From the NCBI GenBank assembly GCA_003551705.1, contig PUNJ01000059.1, forward strand, positions 1-63,146: a stretch of DNA of 63,146 nt, given 5' to 3'. A program made the translations under genes and the position numbers. Source of the stretch: Chloroflexota bacterium. Its GTDB lineage: Bacteria; Chloroflexota; Dehalococcoidia; UBA2247; RBG-13-53-26. Position 1 is the stretch's first letter. The number at the start of each line of letters is the position of its first letter. Of the stretch, positions 33,299 to 42,015 are shown piece by piece. Below the pieces are notes generated by a model. The model was not told the DNA's origin. It was given only the letters and a program-made list of their open reading frames with translations, and made no database searches.

Positions 33299-34378
33299 GT
33301 GAGTAGCAAAGAGCATCTGGAAGTGGTCATGCAGGGAAAGAGAGCCATTGATGAATGGCGGACAAAATGGCCAGGTGCGGTCTTCGATCTTGAGCATGCT
33401 AATCTGATGGGTGCGGACTTGCGCTGTGCCAATCTGGACGGGGCTAATCTCAGGCGTGCAAACCTTGCTTCGGCGAAGATGCAGCAGGCAAGCCTCATAG
33501 GGGCCGTTTTAAGAGAAGCAGTACTCGATGGTGCCAACCTTGACTACGCTGATTTGACACTGGCAGACGTGATGAGTGCCAGCCTGAAAGAGGCGACTCT
33601 CTATTTTGCAACTCTAGCCGGCACGAACTTGAACAGGGCCAACCTTGAGGCTGCCGACCTGACCCTCGCTTATTTGAATTCGAGCAGGCTGGCAGGTACC
33701 AGATTCACTGGCACGCATTTCCGGGGCACCACTCTGGCGAATTGCGATATGAGCGGGTGCGTTGGCGTGAGGAATTCTATGCACCATTCCCCCAGCTCCA
33801 TAGGCCTGGACACTTTGGTCCTGACCTATCGTTCTGCAGGCAACAGACTCACACAGAACGTAGGCGTTTTCTTCTTCACTGCCGGGGTGTCCAGAGTCCT
33901 CTTGAAATCCTTGCCGGAAATCCTGTCAAAAGTGCGTTATTATAACTGTTTCGTGGCCCACGGAGAGCCTGATCGGGAATTCGCAAGGAGACTGGTAGCG
34001 AGTCTTATTGACCGGGGAGTATCCTGCTGGCGCTATTCTCTTGACGGGGTCTCAGCTAAGCGAGGACGTGGCGAGACGATCCTGAGGCGTATAGGTGCTG
34101 AGAAGATGATTGTCCTCTGCTCGGCGAAGTCACTGGTTCGAGAACGAGTACTCATGGAGCTTGCCTGGCGTGTCGATGAAGAGCCCCAACTGCTTTTGCC
34201 GGTATCTCTCGATGATGCCTGGAAGGAACCCTGGTTTCCGGTGAAGCGAGGTGAACATAACCTCAAACCCTTCTTGATAGAGAATGTGCGGGTCAGTTTT
34301 CACGACGAAGCGCGGTATGATCAATGCCTGTCTTCGCTCTTGGAATTGCTCAGGCGGGAAACGAACTGCTTGGGTTAA
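33299..34378 (+). CDS. pentapeptide-repeat protein with C-terminal TIR domain
   Basis: 359 residues. Residues about 30-165 are pentapeptide repeats (A(N/D)LxxA pattern: ANLMGADLRCANLDGANLRR and on), which form a right-handed beta-helix. A linker follows, then a TIR-like domain from about 214: YYNCFVAHGEPDREFARRL (box 1), RYSLDGVSAKRGRG, MIVLCSAKSLVRE and VLMELAWRVDEE, with a Glu in the place of the NADase glutamate. Prokaryotic TIR proteins hydrolyse NAD+ in defence or bind partners. The beta-helix could be the sensor or a protein-protein platform. GTG start with a weak AGGG upstream. No sensor or nucleotide-cyclase partner is adjacent. Confidence 0.78.
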   Translation: MSSKEHLEVVMQGKRAIDEWRTKWPGAVFDLEHANLMGADLRCANLDGANLRRANLASAKMQQASLIGAVLREAVLDGANLDYADLTLADVMSASLKEATLYFATLAGTNLNRANLEAADLTLAYLNSSRLAGTRFTGTHFRGTTLANCDMSGCVGVRNSMHHSPSSIGLDTLVLTYRSAGNRLTQNVGVFFFTAGVSRVLLKSLPEILSKVRYYNCFVAHGEPDREFARRLVASLIDRGVSCWRYSLDGVSAKRGRGETILRRIGAEKMIVLCSAKSLVRERVLMELAWRVDEEPQLLLPVSLDDAWKEPWFPVKRGEHNLKPFLIENVRVSFHDEARYDQCLSSLLELLRRETNCLG

Positions 34379-34698
34379 GCTTTTCGCGTGGTACTAGCCC
34401 AATTGCTGGCTCCCCAGTCGGAGGATAAAGACTTCTTGTTTTGAAGGCGCTGCGAGAGGGCAGGCCGGGCGGGTTGTCGGGGGCGCCCAGTTCTTACCAC
34501 GGAGCGCATGAACCTCACATATGCCAGGAACCCGAACAGGCCAATGAGGGACGCTATGCAGACTTCGAAAGCCAGCAAGGCTTTGTTGGTCTCGTGGATG
34601 ATTACAGGGCCGTTCCAGAGACTGGCAAGGATGATGATGGATATTACAGAGAACCAGATGGCAATAGCGCAGAGCAGGAACCTCTCGACTTTTTCCAT
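34375..34698 (-). CDS. small two-helix membrane protein
   Basis: 107 residues. Two membrane helices (FLLCAIAIWFSVISIIILA and LAFEVCIASLIGLFGFLAY) and a basic, Pro/Ser-rich cytoplasmic tail. GGGAGGG lies before the ATG at 34698. Its stop overlaps the stop of the TIR gene by four bases on the opposite strand. No family recognised. Confidence 0.6.
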   Translation of the reverse strand: MEKVERFLLCAIAIWFSVISIIILASLWNGPVIIHETNKALLAFEVCIASLIGLFGFLAYVRFMRSVVRTGRPRQPARPALSQRLQNKKSLSSDWGASNWASTTRKA

Positions 34699-34827
34699 GA
34701 TCCCTCCCACTTCCAGGATAGGGAACCGGCCTTAAGGACCGGTAAAAGTGGAGGCGCACAGGTAAAAAGCAGGTAACAAGATGACCTTTTCTTACTCAGC
34801 TACGCAATTTGTGTGAAGCAGGCCCTG

Positions 34828-35274
34828 CTACTCTCCCTTGATCTCAATTCTGCTCGGCATGGCCTCTTGGGACTTTGGCAACATGATCGTCAACAAGCCA
34901 TTCTCGAAGTTGGCATCGGCTTTGGTAGCGTCCACAGCCGAGGGAAGCGAAATCGCTCTGCTGAAAGGGCCATAACAGACCTCGCAGCGGTGGTAGTCCT
35001 CTTCGCTGACCTCTTCTGGCGCTTTGCGTTCACCGCTGATTCTGAGCACATCCCCTGTAATCGAGATATCTATTTCCTCCCGACTTATACCGGGCAACTC
35101 GAAGCGTACAATGAATTTGTCCTCCTTCTCGTACATCTCCAAAGCTGGTGACCAACCCATCTCGGTGGCAGGAAAACGCCGCCAGCGGAGGGGCCAGTTC
35201 GACAGCGCTTCCTCCATAAGCTGTTCCGTTTCTTCGAAGAACCTTGACGGCCTTCTACGTCTTTCCAATGACAT
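34828..35274 (-). CDS. small heat-shock protein, Hsp20/alpha-crystallin family
   Basis: 148 residues. An N-terminal arm, then the alpha-crystallin domain at about 42-140: ALEMYEKEDKFIVRFELPGISREEIDISI, the ERKAPEEV loop region, YGPFSRAISLPSAVDATKADANFENGLLTIMLPK. The C-terminal I-x-I-type anchor reads SRIEIKG. It forms ATP-independent oligomers that hold unfolded proteins. AGGGAGGT precedes the ATG and a sigma70-like promoter lies 42 bases upstream. I do not see a CIRCE element. Confidence 0.93.
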   Translation of the reverse strand: MSLERRRRPSRFFEETEQLMEEALSNWPLRWRRFPATEMGWSPALEMYEKEDKFIVRFELPGISREEIDISITGDVLRISGERKAPEEVSEEDYHRCEVCYGPFSRAISLPSAVDATKADANFENGLLTIMLPKSQEAMPSRIEIKGE

Positions 35275-35315
35275 AATAACCTCCCTTTGTGGTTCTTTGG
35301 GCAGAAGTATCCGCG

Positions 35316-35344
35316 CTTATAGCTTTCACTTTCCATATTAACAA
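35316..35344 (-). promoter_or_regulatory. promoter of hsp20, TTGTTA-N17-TATAAG
   Basis: On the minus strand TTGTTA (35339-35344), 17-bp spacer, TATAAG (35316-35321), giving a leader of about 35 bases before the hsp20 ATG. Confidence 0.55.
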
Positions 35345-35991
35345 TTGGCGCATCAGAAAACGGTTAATGTTGGGTGAATAGATGGTATCCAGATTGCTAG
35401 ACCTGCACTGGGATAATGGAAGTCCCGGCTGCCCACAGTGAATTAAGAGGTGCCGGGCGTATATTGAGGGGAGGGAGAGGCTCCTCCACCCCGCCAAACA
35501 TACCTTCTCCCTCCCCATCTAGCCCGCCCCCGTGGGGGGTTACGATTGCGGGCTTAGCACCTGGTAATTGCCGCACGTAGCAAACAGCGTTACTGGTACG
35601 AGTTTGGATGTGCCTATTGGGCCGGCTCTGGTCAATTGCAGCTCGTACCCTTTTGTGATACGCCACTATAATTTTCAGGTTAACATAAACGTGGTTTAAT
35701 TGAGGTTAAGGCCTGTGTAATTGTGGTTGCTACTTGGTGCCCATATGGATAGCGCGAGATAACAAAAGAGTTGGGTTGGCGGCGCTAGCGGGCTGCGGGG
35801 GTTGTTCTTCCCATGGCCGCTGATAGAGCACATTTCGACATGCCTGCGTCCGCATTCCGCGCCTGTTCTGTGGGTGGCGGAGAGAGGAAGCAGCCTGGGT
35901 GAGCCTGGCAGGGTCACCATCTCTGTTAGCCCGGAGCCACCAACGCGTAATCCTGTTACCTGCCTGACCGTATACGACCACGAACTGTGTA
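35345..35991. other. intergenic region with hairpins, no gene
   Basis: About 650 bases between hsp20 (leftward, start side) and the STAS gene (leftward, stop side). It holds the inverted repeat GGGGAGGGAGA / TCTCCCTCCCC (35468-35478 and 35506-35516) and a CCCCC-GT-GGGGG hairpin at about 35525-35537. The remaining sequence has no credible frame. These look like degenerate repeat or terminator palindromes. Confidence 0.45.
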
Positions 35992-37212
35992 TCAGGGTCG
36001 CTTGAACAACCGTTTCAACCGGCGCGCTGGGGTAAGGGCCAAGTAGACCAGTGTCTTGATTTGGGCATTATGGCGTATCTGGCCAGCTTGTGACCATTGT
36101 AGGCTGGGGTCCAACTTGGTCTTCTCCACTTGTACGTGTCCTTCAACACCCAACTGAGATGCCAGGGAGGTGAGCACATGAGACCAGATATGCTCCTGGA
36201 TGAGCGCCGCCCCGCCAAAGCGGAAGAAGATCTCGTAGAGTGGGTCATTGGCGCGCGCCAGGCTATGGACCTGGCATACTATCCAACCATTCTGCCTGTA
36301 AGCGCTGAGGGTTACCCAACCTGCTTGGGGATGTCCTTCCGTAGTCATGAGAGCGAAAGAATCATCACTGGCATAACTGACCAGGTTGCCCGTGGCTATG
36401 GTAAGACCCCGATTGGACGCGTTGATCAACATAGATTCTCCTGGTTGAACACCAGACGGGGTGAGATAACACCGGGTGTGAGGTGGATGCAGCTTGGGGA
36501 AGGTCCTCTTAAATGTGTCCATCACTTGTCTTGGTCCAATCTCGAGCCCCTCTAACCGCAACTCGTAGACCTCTTCCCAGAGCCGGCCGAAGCCGTCCAA
36601 GGGGCCCACAGGTCGAAGCCCGGCCAAATTGGCGTTAATTGCTGAGGGAGGACTGTCCTCGAAAACCAGTTTCATATCAGGCCGTGCCCAGTTAGCAGAG
36701 GTTGATGACTGGCGGCTGGGAGGCTTGTCTTCTGAGTCTGGCCTGGACCTCTTATGAGTAAAGATTCCTTCTATAGGCGGACTATCAGCCTCGCTCTGGT
36801 AGGACTTGAGGATCCGATCAAGCCCAATAAGTGCGAATACTTCTTTGTGATGTGCGTTCAAGGACGCTACCAGCAACTCCTGTTTAGTCTGGCTGGCACG
36901 GGTATGAAGCTTGATAAGCGTACTCACGCCTGAACCATCGATAATTCCTGCGCGGGCAAAGTCAAGGATCACAAACCTGTATCCTGCCCGGCGGGACTTT
37001 TCCCAGGCGTCGTTTAGGGGTTTATCTGCGGCAGACGTTATACTACCGGTCAGGTTGATCACGGCGGCATCATCCCGCAACTCGATCATTTCAATATGCA
37101 AGTCGTTACTGGCTGATTCTGTCCTCTCGGTCTTGGTATGGTTACCATTACCCTGTTCTGGTCTGCCAGAGTCGTTGGACTTCTGCTTATGACGCTTCTT
37201 GATTGCTTTCAT
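35992..37212 (-). CDS. STAS-domain protein fused to a large uncharacterised C-terminal domain
   Basis: 406 residues. A basic N-terminal stretch, then a STAS (anti-anti-sigma) domain at about 38-140: AAVINLTGSITSAADKPL, RFVILDFARAGIIDGSGVSTLI (Ser/Asp-Gly-Ser-Gly site) and HHKEVFALIGLDRIL. A Ser/Pro-rich linker follows. From about 190 comes a 210-residue domain (LDGFGRLWEEVYELRLEG, TFPKLHPPHTRCYL, EGHPQAGWVTLSAYRQNG, LARANDPLYEIFFRFGG, HNAQIKTLVYLAL) that I believe is a START/SRPBCC-like fold seen alone in other bacteria. GAGGAGGG precedes the ATG. It may sense a ligand and feed a partner-switching pathway. No sigma factor or kinase is adjacent. Confidence 0.65.
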   Translation of the reverse strand: MKAIKKRHKQKSNDSGRPEQGNGNHTKTERTESASNDLHIEMIELRDDAAVINLTGSITSAADKPLNDAWEKSRRAGYRFVILDFARAGIIDGSGVSTLIKLHTRASQTKQELLVASLNAHHKEVFALIGLDRILKSYQSEADSPPIEGIFTHKRSRPDSEDKPPSRQSSTSANWARPDMKLVFEDSPPSAINANLAGLRPVGPLDGFGRLWEEVYELRLEGLEIGPRQVMDTFKRTFPKLHPPHTRCYLTPSGVQPGESMLINASNRGLTIATGNLVSYASDDSFALMTTEGHPQAGWVTLSAYRQNGWIVCQVHSLARANDPLYEIFFRFGGAALIQEHIWSHVLTSLASQLGVEGHVQVEKTKLDPSLQWSQAGQIRHNAQIKTLVYLALTPARRLKRLFKRP

Positions 37213-37628
37213 AATCCCTCCTCGCTATGCACGGTTACCCCTTCACGTTCAAAGGGGGCCGTGTAGGTACTTGTCGATTACCTACTCTTATCTACGGCAG
37301 GCTTAATGTCAACAGCCTGGGACACAGATCTGCGCTGAACAATGAGAGCAGTAACAATTTCCTCTTTCAGCATCCGGAAGAAGGCTTAAGGTCAGGGTAA
37401 GATAACAGGAGTCTGCAATCAGCACGATCTGCCTCGGCAGCCGGGATGTAACAGAAAAGCAACTGATGCTTGCCGATTTTTTATGCTTTTTTGATAGACG
37501 CGATGCTAGCATTAGTAGGTAGGCAGGGCTGGCACCGGTGTGCGCCCCGATTCCACCGATAGCCAGCATACGGAGTCTTTCGGCCGGATTCGGACTGAAC
37601 CGGTTCAATCAGGTAAAGGAGGTACAAA
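37213..37628. other. divergent intergenic region of 415 bases
   Basis: It lies between the starts of the STAS gene and the GerW-like gene. AT-richer stretches at about 37270-37300 and 37470-37500 could hold promoters for each side. AAAGGAGGT at 37615-37623 is the ribosome site for the gene at 37632. Nothing else is recognised. Confidence 0.35.
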
Positions 37629-37631
37629 GTG

Positions 37632-38009
37632 ATGGAGGATGTAGAAAGCTTACTTAAGACCACGCTCCAAGAAGTCGAGAAGCTTCTGACCAGCAAGGCG
37701 GTGGTCGGTGATCCCATGAAGGTTGATGGTTATACCTTGGTTCCGATGGTTAGCCTCTTCTTCGGCATAGGCATCGGCGGTGGGGGTGGCGGTGGCAAGG
37801 AGAAGGAACGAGGCGGCGAGGGCAAGGGCGTTGGCAGTGGTGCCGGCGGCGGCGTTAGGCCCGTTGGTGTCGTCATCGTGGGCCCGGAAGGCGCCAAGCT
37901 TGAGCCCATAAAGAGTGGAGCCGCTTCAGTTGCCGACCGCGTTACTGAAGTTGTCGGTCGCGTTCTGGAGAAGCGGGCGGAGAAAAAGGAAGAGGGTAAG
38001 CCGGAGTAA
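37632..38009 (+). CDS. GerW family (YtfJ-like) sporulation-type protein
   Basis: 125 residues. An N-terminal helix (VESLLKTTLQEVEKLLTS), KAVVGDPMKVDGYTLVPMVSLFFGIGIGGG and then a long Gly/Lys/Glu-rich insert, followed by RPVGVVIVGPEGAKLEPI and a helical tail. This is the GerW/YtfJ pattern. In Bacillus GerW is made in sporulation, but the family is spread among non-spore-formers with unknown role. AAAGGAGGT is eight bases before the ATG (a GTG three bases earlier is also possible). A second family member follows directly. Confidence 0.82.
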   Translation: MEDVESLLKTTLQEVEKLLTSKAVVGDPMKVDGYTLVPMVSLFFGIGIGGGGGGGKEKERGGEGKGVGSGAGGGVRPVGVVIVGPEGAKLEPIKSGAASVADRVTEVVGRVLEKRAEKKEEGKPE

Positions 38010-38025
38010 GACATACCTGCATTGC

Positions 38026-38361
38026 ATGATGAAAGACACAGGAGCGACCGGACCCTTGATGAAATTTCTCAGCCAGGTCTCGCCCTTTGACAAGGGCAAG
38101 CCAGTGCGGCTAGGTCAGGACAAGGTCTTGGCGGGAGCAAAGATTGTTCTGGGAGACTTGGTGCTGGTACCGATCCTGCGGGTATCTTGTTCGTGCTCGA
38201 GCCTGGGAGGGGGGGTAGTCTTTATCGGCTCCAAGGTTCCGGTCGCCATGCTCATGATCTCTTCACAAGGGCGCAGTGCCGTCAACATGGATGGCGAGGA
38301 GGTTTCCATTGAACAGTTCCTGGCGTTTCCCGAGATACGGGACCAGGTAGAAAGCCTGTAA
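38026..38361 (+). CDS. GerW-like protein, paralogue without the Gly-rich insert
   Basis: 111 residues. VLAGAKIVLGDLVLVPILRVSCSCSSLGGGVVFIGSKVPVAMLMI follows the GerW fold order (G-x-x-I-V-x-D-x-x-V-P). It replaces the glycine-lysine insert with a CSCS pair. The tail (VSIEQFLAFPEIRDQVESL) is acidic and helical. It begins 16 bases after the first GerW gene and is probably co-transcribed, so the two may form a hetero-oligomer. The ATG has no strong ribosome site. Confidence 0.65.
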   Translation: MMKDTGATGPLMKFLSQVSPFDKGKPVRLGQDKVLAGAKIVLGDLVLVPILRVSCSCSSLGGGVVFIGSKVPVAMLMISSQGRSAVNMDGEEVSIEQFLAFPEIRDQVESL

Positions 38362-38370
38362 AAGGCAGGA

Positions 38371-39231
38371 CTAATCTAGAGTGATCTTTACCAATCTTAC
38401 GGCATCGAGTGGTTTGTGATTGCTGTCAACCGGCACGGCAGCTATCTGCCTGACTACGTCCATGCCCTCGATAACCCGGCCGAATACTGCATAGTTGCCG
38501 TCGAGGCTATGCTGAGGTCCATCGCAGATATAGAACTGGGATGATGCGCTATCAGGTGCCTGAGACCTGGCCATGCCCAAGGTGCCATCGACATGCTTCA
38601 AATCGGGGTGGACTTCCAGCTGGATCTTGTCATCCGATCCGCCTGCCCCGGTTCCTGTGGGGTCACCGGTCTGTATTACGAAGCCTTCAACGACCCGGTG
38701 AAAGATGAGGTCCTGGTAGAAACCCTCGTCAACCAGCTTGATGAAGTTGCCCGTGGTAATGGGTGCCTTGTCTTCAAAGAGTTCCACCCTGATGTTGCCC
38801 ATACTTGTCTCGATTGTTGCAGTGCGCAAAATCCCTCCTAGCCCTGTAGTGAAGGCAGTTTCGGCTGACCAATCCGACCAGGCTCCCCGGCTATCCTGAT
38901 AGCGGACGCGCCAGTAGTAAATTGTGTCCGGCTCCAAGGTATTTGCGGGCACAACGATGAACCTGTACTTTGAGGAGTCAACAAAGTCGAAGACCGGGTC
39001 GGCCATGTAATCGCCAGCTTCCGTTCTTATCTGCCAGTGAGCAGCCGCACGTGTATCGGTCCTGTCCACGTCATAGAAGGGGGAGCCTTCAAGCACCGGC
39101 ATCAAGCTCGTATTTGTTAGCCCGGCGATCGGGGCAACATTGCTGGGCTGCTTGGGGGGTGTATTCCCCTCAGCGCATGATATCAAAAGTAAAGACACAA
39201 GTAGCAGGACTAACAAGGGTAGCTTATGCAT
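38371..39231 (-). CDS. lipoprotein peptidyl-prolyl cis-trans isomerase (cyclophilin) with FN3-like domain
   Basis: 286 residues. The ATG at 39231 opens a lipoprotein signal ([19 protein letters not shown]), lipid-modified Cys19. Residues about 30-140 resemble a fibronectin-III/WxR-type repeat ([21 protein letters not shown]). Residues about 145-286 are cyclophilin: [59 protein letters not shown]. The catalytic FHR-Arg is present. It would fold proteins on the outer face of the membrane. It converges on the GerW genes with a ten-base gap. Confidence 0.9.
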   Translation of the reverse strand: MHKLPLLVLLLVSLLLISCAEGNTPPKQPSNVAPIAGLTNTSLMPVLEGSPFYDVDRTDTRAAAHWQIRTEAGDYMADPVFDFVDSSKYRFIVVPANTLEPDTIYYWRVRYQDSRGAWSDWSAETAFTTGLGGILRTATIETSMGNIRVELFEDKAPITTGNFIKLVDEGFYQDLIFHRVVEGFVIQTGDPTGTGAGGSDDKIQLEVHPDLKHVDGTLGMARSQAPDSASSQFYICDGPQHSLDGNYAVFGRVIEGMDVVRQIAAVPVDSNHKPLDAVRLVKITLD

Positions 39232-39495
39232 GTTCGACCCTTTTCTTCTTGCCGGCGTGGCCTCCAATTTGGCCATGCTCATATGGAATCATATTGTGTT
39301 TAGGGCTTCCAGGTCAAGTGGCGGTGACGCGCCTGGGCGGCATACATTATGAGCATTAACGGAAGTTGCTTTTTCTCTGGTAATTCGAAGCTAACAGGTG
39401 ATATAGTGTTAAGGTGGAACCAGTTAGGCTCCGGGGTGAACAGTACATGGTCTAAGCGTGATGCCTGACGGGATTAATCGCATTTGAAAGAGAGA

Positions 39496-41934
39496 ATGGA
39501 CAAAGAGCTGAAGCAAAAACGAGTAAGGAAAAAGAAAGAGCAGCTTGATTTCGTCTGGTTGCACGTCTTGCCTAAGGACCTCTGGCTCAAGGTCCGTCGA
39601 GGCGAAACTGTCTGGGAGGCACTGCAGCCGACGGATGTGGAAATTGGAGGCGATTGCGGGGGGCTTGGCAAATGCGGCAAATGCAAAGTAAAGATACTGT
39701 CTCCAGTAGGCATACCACCGATCAGGGAACGTGACCTCCTTACTGAGGATGAATTGGACCAGGGCATACGGCTTGCCTGCAGAACGGGACTCAAGCGCGA
39801 TCTGGTCGTATCGACGGAAGAAGCGGATTCCGACCAAGACTATGTTCAGATTCTTACTACCAGCCATACCCATGGAGGTAGACATCTCCCTGTACATTAC
39901 TTCGAACCGCTGGTGGAGAAGCGACTCGTAACGGTATCTGGCGGCATTCAGGTTGACGGTCTGGCGGACCTTGAACGCTTAAGGCTTGCAATGGGACCGG
40001 CATACCAGAAACTGAAGTCCACGCTGAACTGTCTACAGACACTGCCGGAGGCGCTGAGAGCGACCGGGTACGATGGCGTGGCGGTATTGCATGAGGACTT
40101 TCTGCTGGCGTGGCAAGACCGGGCGGAAATGTTCCACCAATATGGTATCGTTTTTGACCTTGGCACCAGCACCCTGGTGGGCAAGCTCATCAATCTGGTG
40201 GACGGGGTTGAGGTTGCAGTGGCTTCTTGCCTTAATAGCCAGAGCAGATACGGTACAAATGTCATCAGCCGTCTCCAGTATGTCAGGAATCATCCCAGGG
40301 GTGTCGAGAACTTGCACCGCATTTTGATCAAGAACCTCAACCAGCTTTGCGCCCATCTCCTTGAAACAGCCGGCGTTAAGGCGGAAGACGTCTTTGTTGC
40401 TGTAGCTGCCGGCAATACTGCCATGCAGCATCTACTATTGAAGCTAAATGCCTCATGGATTGCCGAGGCGCCCTTCACGCCCGTGGTAACCGATGGCATG
40501 GCAGTCAGGGCTTCGGAAACGGGTCTCATGCTGCACCCGGATGCTGTGCTACATGTTATGCCGGCAAAATCCGGGTATATTGGTGGCGATCTCCTGGGTG
40601 TGATCCTCGCTAGTGGTGCATCGGAGCAGGAAGAAGAGATTGTGCTTGGGCTGGACCTTGGCACAAATGGAGAGATCTTTCTTGGCAATGGTTCCAGGAT
40701 GATGACTTGCTCGGTGGCAGCCGGTCCTGCACTGGAGGGGGCCAGGATCAGCGACGGCATGATTGCCAAGGCTGGCGCCATCCAGTCAGTAAGCTTCGAA
40801 GGCGGAGATCTGCATTATCTCGTTGTGGGCAATATCAAGCCCAAAGGCCTTTGTGGCAGCGGTCTGGTCGAGTTGGTAGCGGTACTCTTGGAGCTTGGCA
40901 TAATAGATCATGAGGGTCTTATTCGTAGGCCCAGGAACAAGGTGGCCCGTAAACTCCGGTCGAGGGTGGTCCGGAGGGGAGGTGTCAACGATTTCCTGGT
41001 CTGTTCCGCCGACGAAAGCTTCCACGGAAAGCCGATCTACCTCAGACAAAGAGACGTGCGCGAGTTGCAACTGGCGAAGGCGGCTGTTGCGGCCGGCATA
41101 AGGACCTTGATTGAGGAAATGGGTGTCGAAATTGATGACATCAGCCAGGTGTATCTTGCAGGTGCTTTAGGCAACTATGTTAACCGCCACAGTGCCATGA
41201 GGATCGGTTTGTTGCCGAGGTTTGATCCTGACAAATTGGTGCTGTTGGGTAATGCTGCTGGGACAGGCGCTTCCATGGTTATCCTTTCCAGGGAGTACTG
41301 GCAGATGGCGAAGGCCCTGGCCGTTTCCATCGAGCACGTCGAATTGTCCTGGCGCACTGATTTTGACGACCATTTTGTTGCTAATATGGATTTCCCCAAA
41401 GACAATGCGTTGCACCTTCATAACAATGAGGCGCTGAACCACATTGTCAGCGAAGTCAGTGTTGGAGAAGTGATGACCACCCATTATCCCACAATACGCA
41501 CGACCGCGACGGTTCTAGAAATGAATAACCTCTTACGGGATACCGGCCGCCATGGTTTCCCCGTATTGGATGAGAATGGCCGTCTTTTTGGTGTAGCGAC
41601 CATAGCCGATTTGTCCAGGGCTCTTGAGAAGGGCGGCAATGATCTGAGGGTGGGTGAAATCGCAACCCAGGAGCTTTTCGTTGCTTTCCCCGATCAGCTG
41701 CTGGATGAGGTATTAGGGGCAACCAGAGAAGACTATGGACGCATCCCGGTTGTGGAACGGGATGACATGAGATGCCTGGTCGGTGTTCTGCGTCGCCAGG
41801 ACATCATGAAAGCTTATCGCCTGGCTCTGAAGAAGGCCACGGCCCGGGAGAATGGCTGTAACGAAATCCCGGAATCCGATAATGATAACTGGTCCGAGGC
41901 CCTGAACGGGGCTAGACAAGGCAACGGTAATTGA
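39496..41934 (+). CDS. reductive activator of corrinoid proteins (2Fe-2S, ASKHA/DUF4445) with C-terminal CBS pair
   Basis: 812 residues. The [2Fe-2S] ferredoxin site is C-x5-C-x2-C at about residues 54-63 (CGGLGKCGKC) with the fourth Cys in RLACRTG. A linker and the RACo/RamA-type middle domain follow, then the DUF4445 ASKHA domain: GIVFDLGTSTLVGKLI, VAAGNTAMQHLLL, VLGLDLGTNGEIFLG, GLCGSGLVELVA and YLAGALGNYVN. It spends ATP to reduce cob(II)alamin to cob(I)alamin on corrinoid proteins. The last 150 residues are two CBS motifs (VGEVMTTHYPTI, GFPVLDENGRLFGVATIADL, RIPVVERDDMRCLVGVLRRQDI), which bind adenine nucleotides. Neither RACo nor RamA has such an ending. A TTG twelve bases earlier is an alternative start. 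Confidence 0.87.
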   Translation: MDKELKQKRVRKKKEQLDFVWLHVLPKDLWLKVRRGETVWEALQPTDVEIGGDCGGLGKCGKCKVKILSPVGIPPIRERDLLTEDELDQGIRLACRTGLKRDLVVSTEEADSDQDYVQILTTSHTHGGRHLPVHYFEPLVEKRLVTVSGGIQVDGLADLERLRLAMGPAYQKLKSTLNCLQTLPEALRATGYDGVAVLHEDFLLAWQDRAEMFHQYGIVFDLGTSTLVGKLINLVDGVEVAVASCLNSQSRYGTNVISRLQYVRNHPRGVENLHRILIKNLNQLCAHLLETAGVKAEDVFVAVAAGNTAMQHLLLKLNASWIAEAPFTPVVTDGMAVRASETGLMLHPDAVLHVMPAKSGYIGGDLLGVILASGASEQEEEIVLGLDLGTNGEIFLGNGSRMMTCSVAAGPALEGARISDGMIAKAGAIQSVSFEGGDLHYLVVGNIKPKGLCGSGLVELVAVLLELGIIDHEGLIRRPRNKVARKLRSRVVRRGGVNDFLVCSADESFHGKPIYLRQRDVRELQLAKAAVAAGIRTLIEEMGVEIDDISQVYLAGALGNYVNRHSAMRIGLLPRFDPDKLVLLGNAAGTGASMVILSREYWQMAKALAVSIEHVELSWRTDFDDHFVANMDFPKDNALHLHNNEALNHIVSEVSVGEVMTTHYPTIRTTATVLEMNNLLRDTGRHGFPVLDENGRLFGVATIADLSRALEKGGNDLRVGEIATQELFVAFPDQLLDEVLGATREDYGRIPVVERDDMRCLVGVLRRQDIMKAYRLALKKATARENGCNEIPESDNDNWSEALNGARQGNGN

Positions 41935-41941
41935 AGAACTG

Positions 41942-41970
41942 TTGACACACGTTTGTATTGCTCTTAACAT
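41942..41970 (+). promoter_or_regulatory. promoter TTGACA-N17-TAACAT of the methyltransferase operon
   Basis: Perfect -35 (41942-41947), 17-bp spacer and TAACAT (41965-41970), 46 bases before the first methyltransferase ATG. It separates the activator gene from the methyl-transfer genes downstream. Confidence 0.65.
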
Positions 41971-42015
41971 ACCACCACCCGGGGAGCATGGGGGACGAGA
42001 GGTTGGAAGCTGCAA

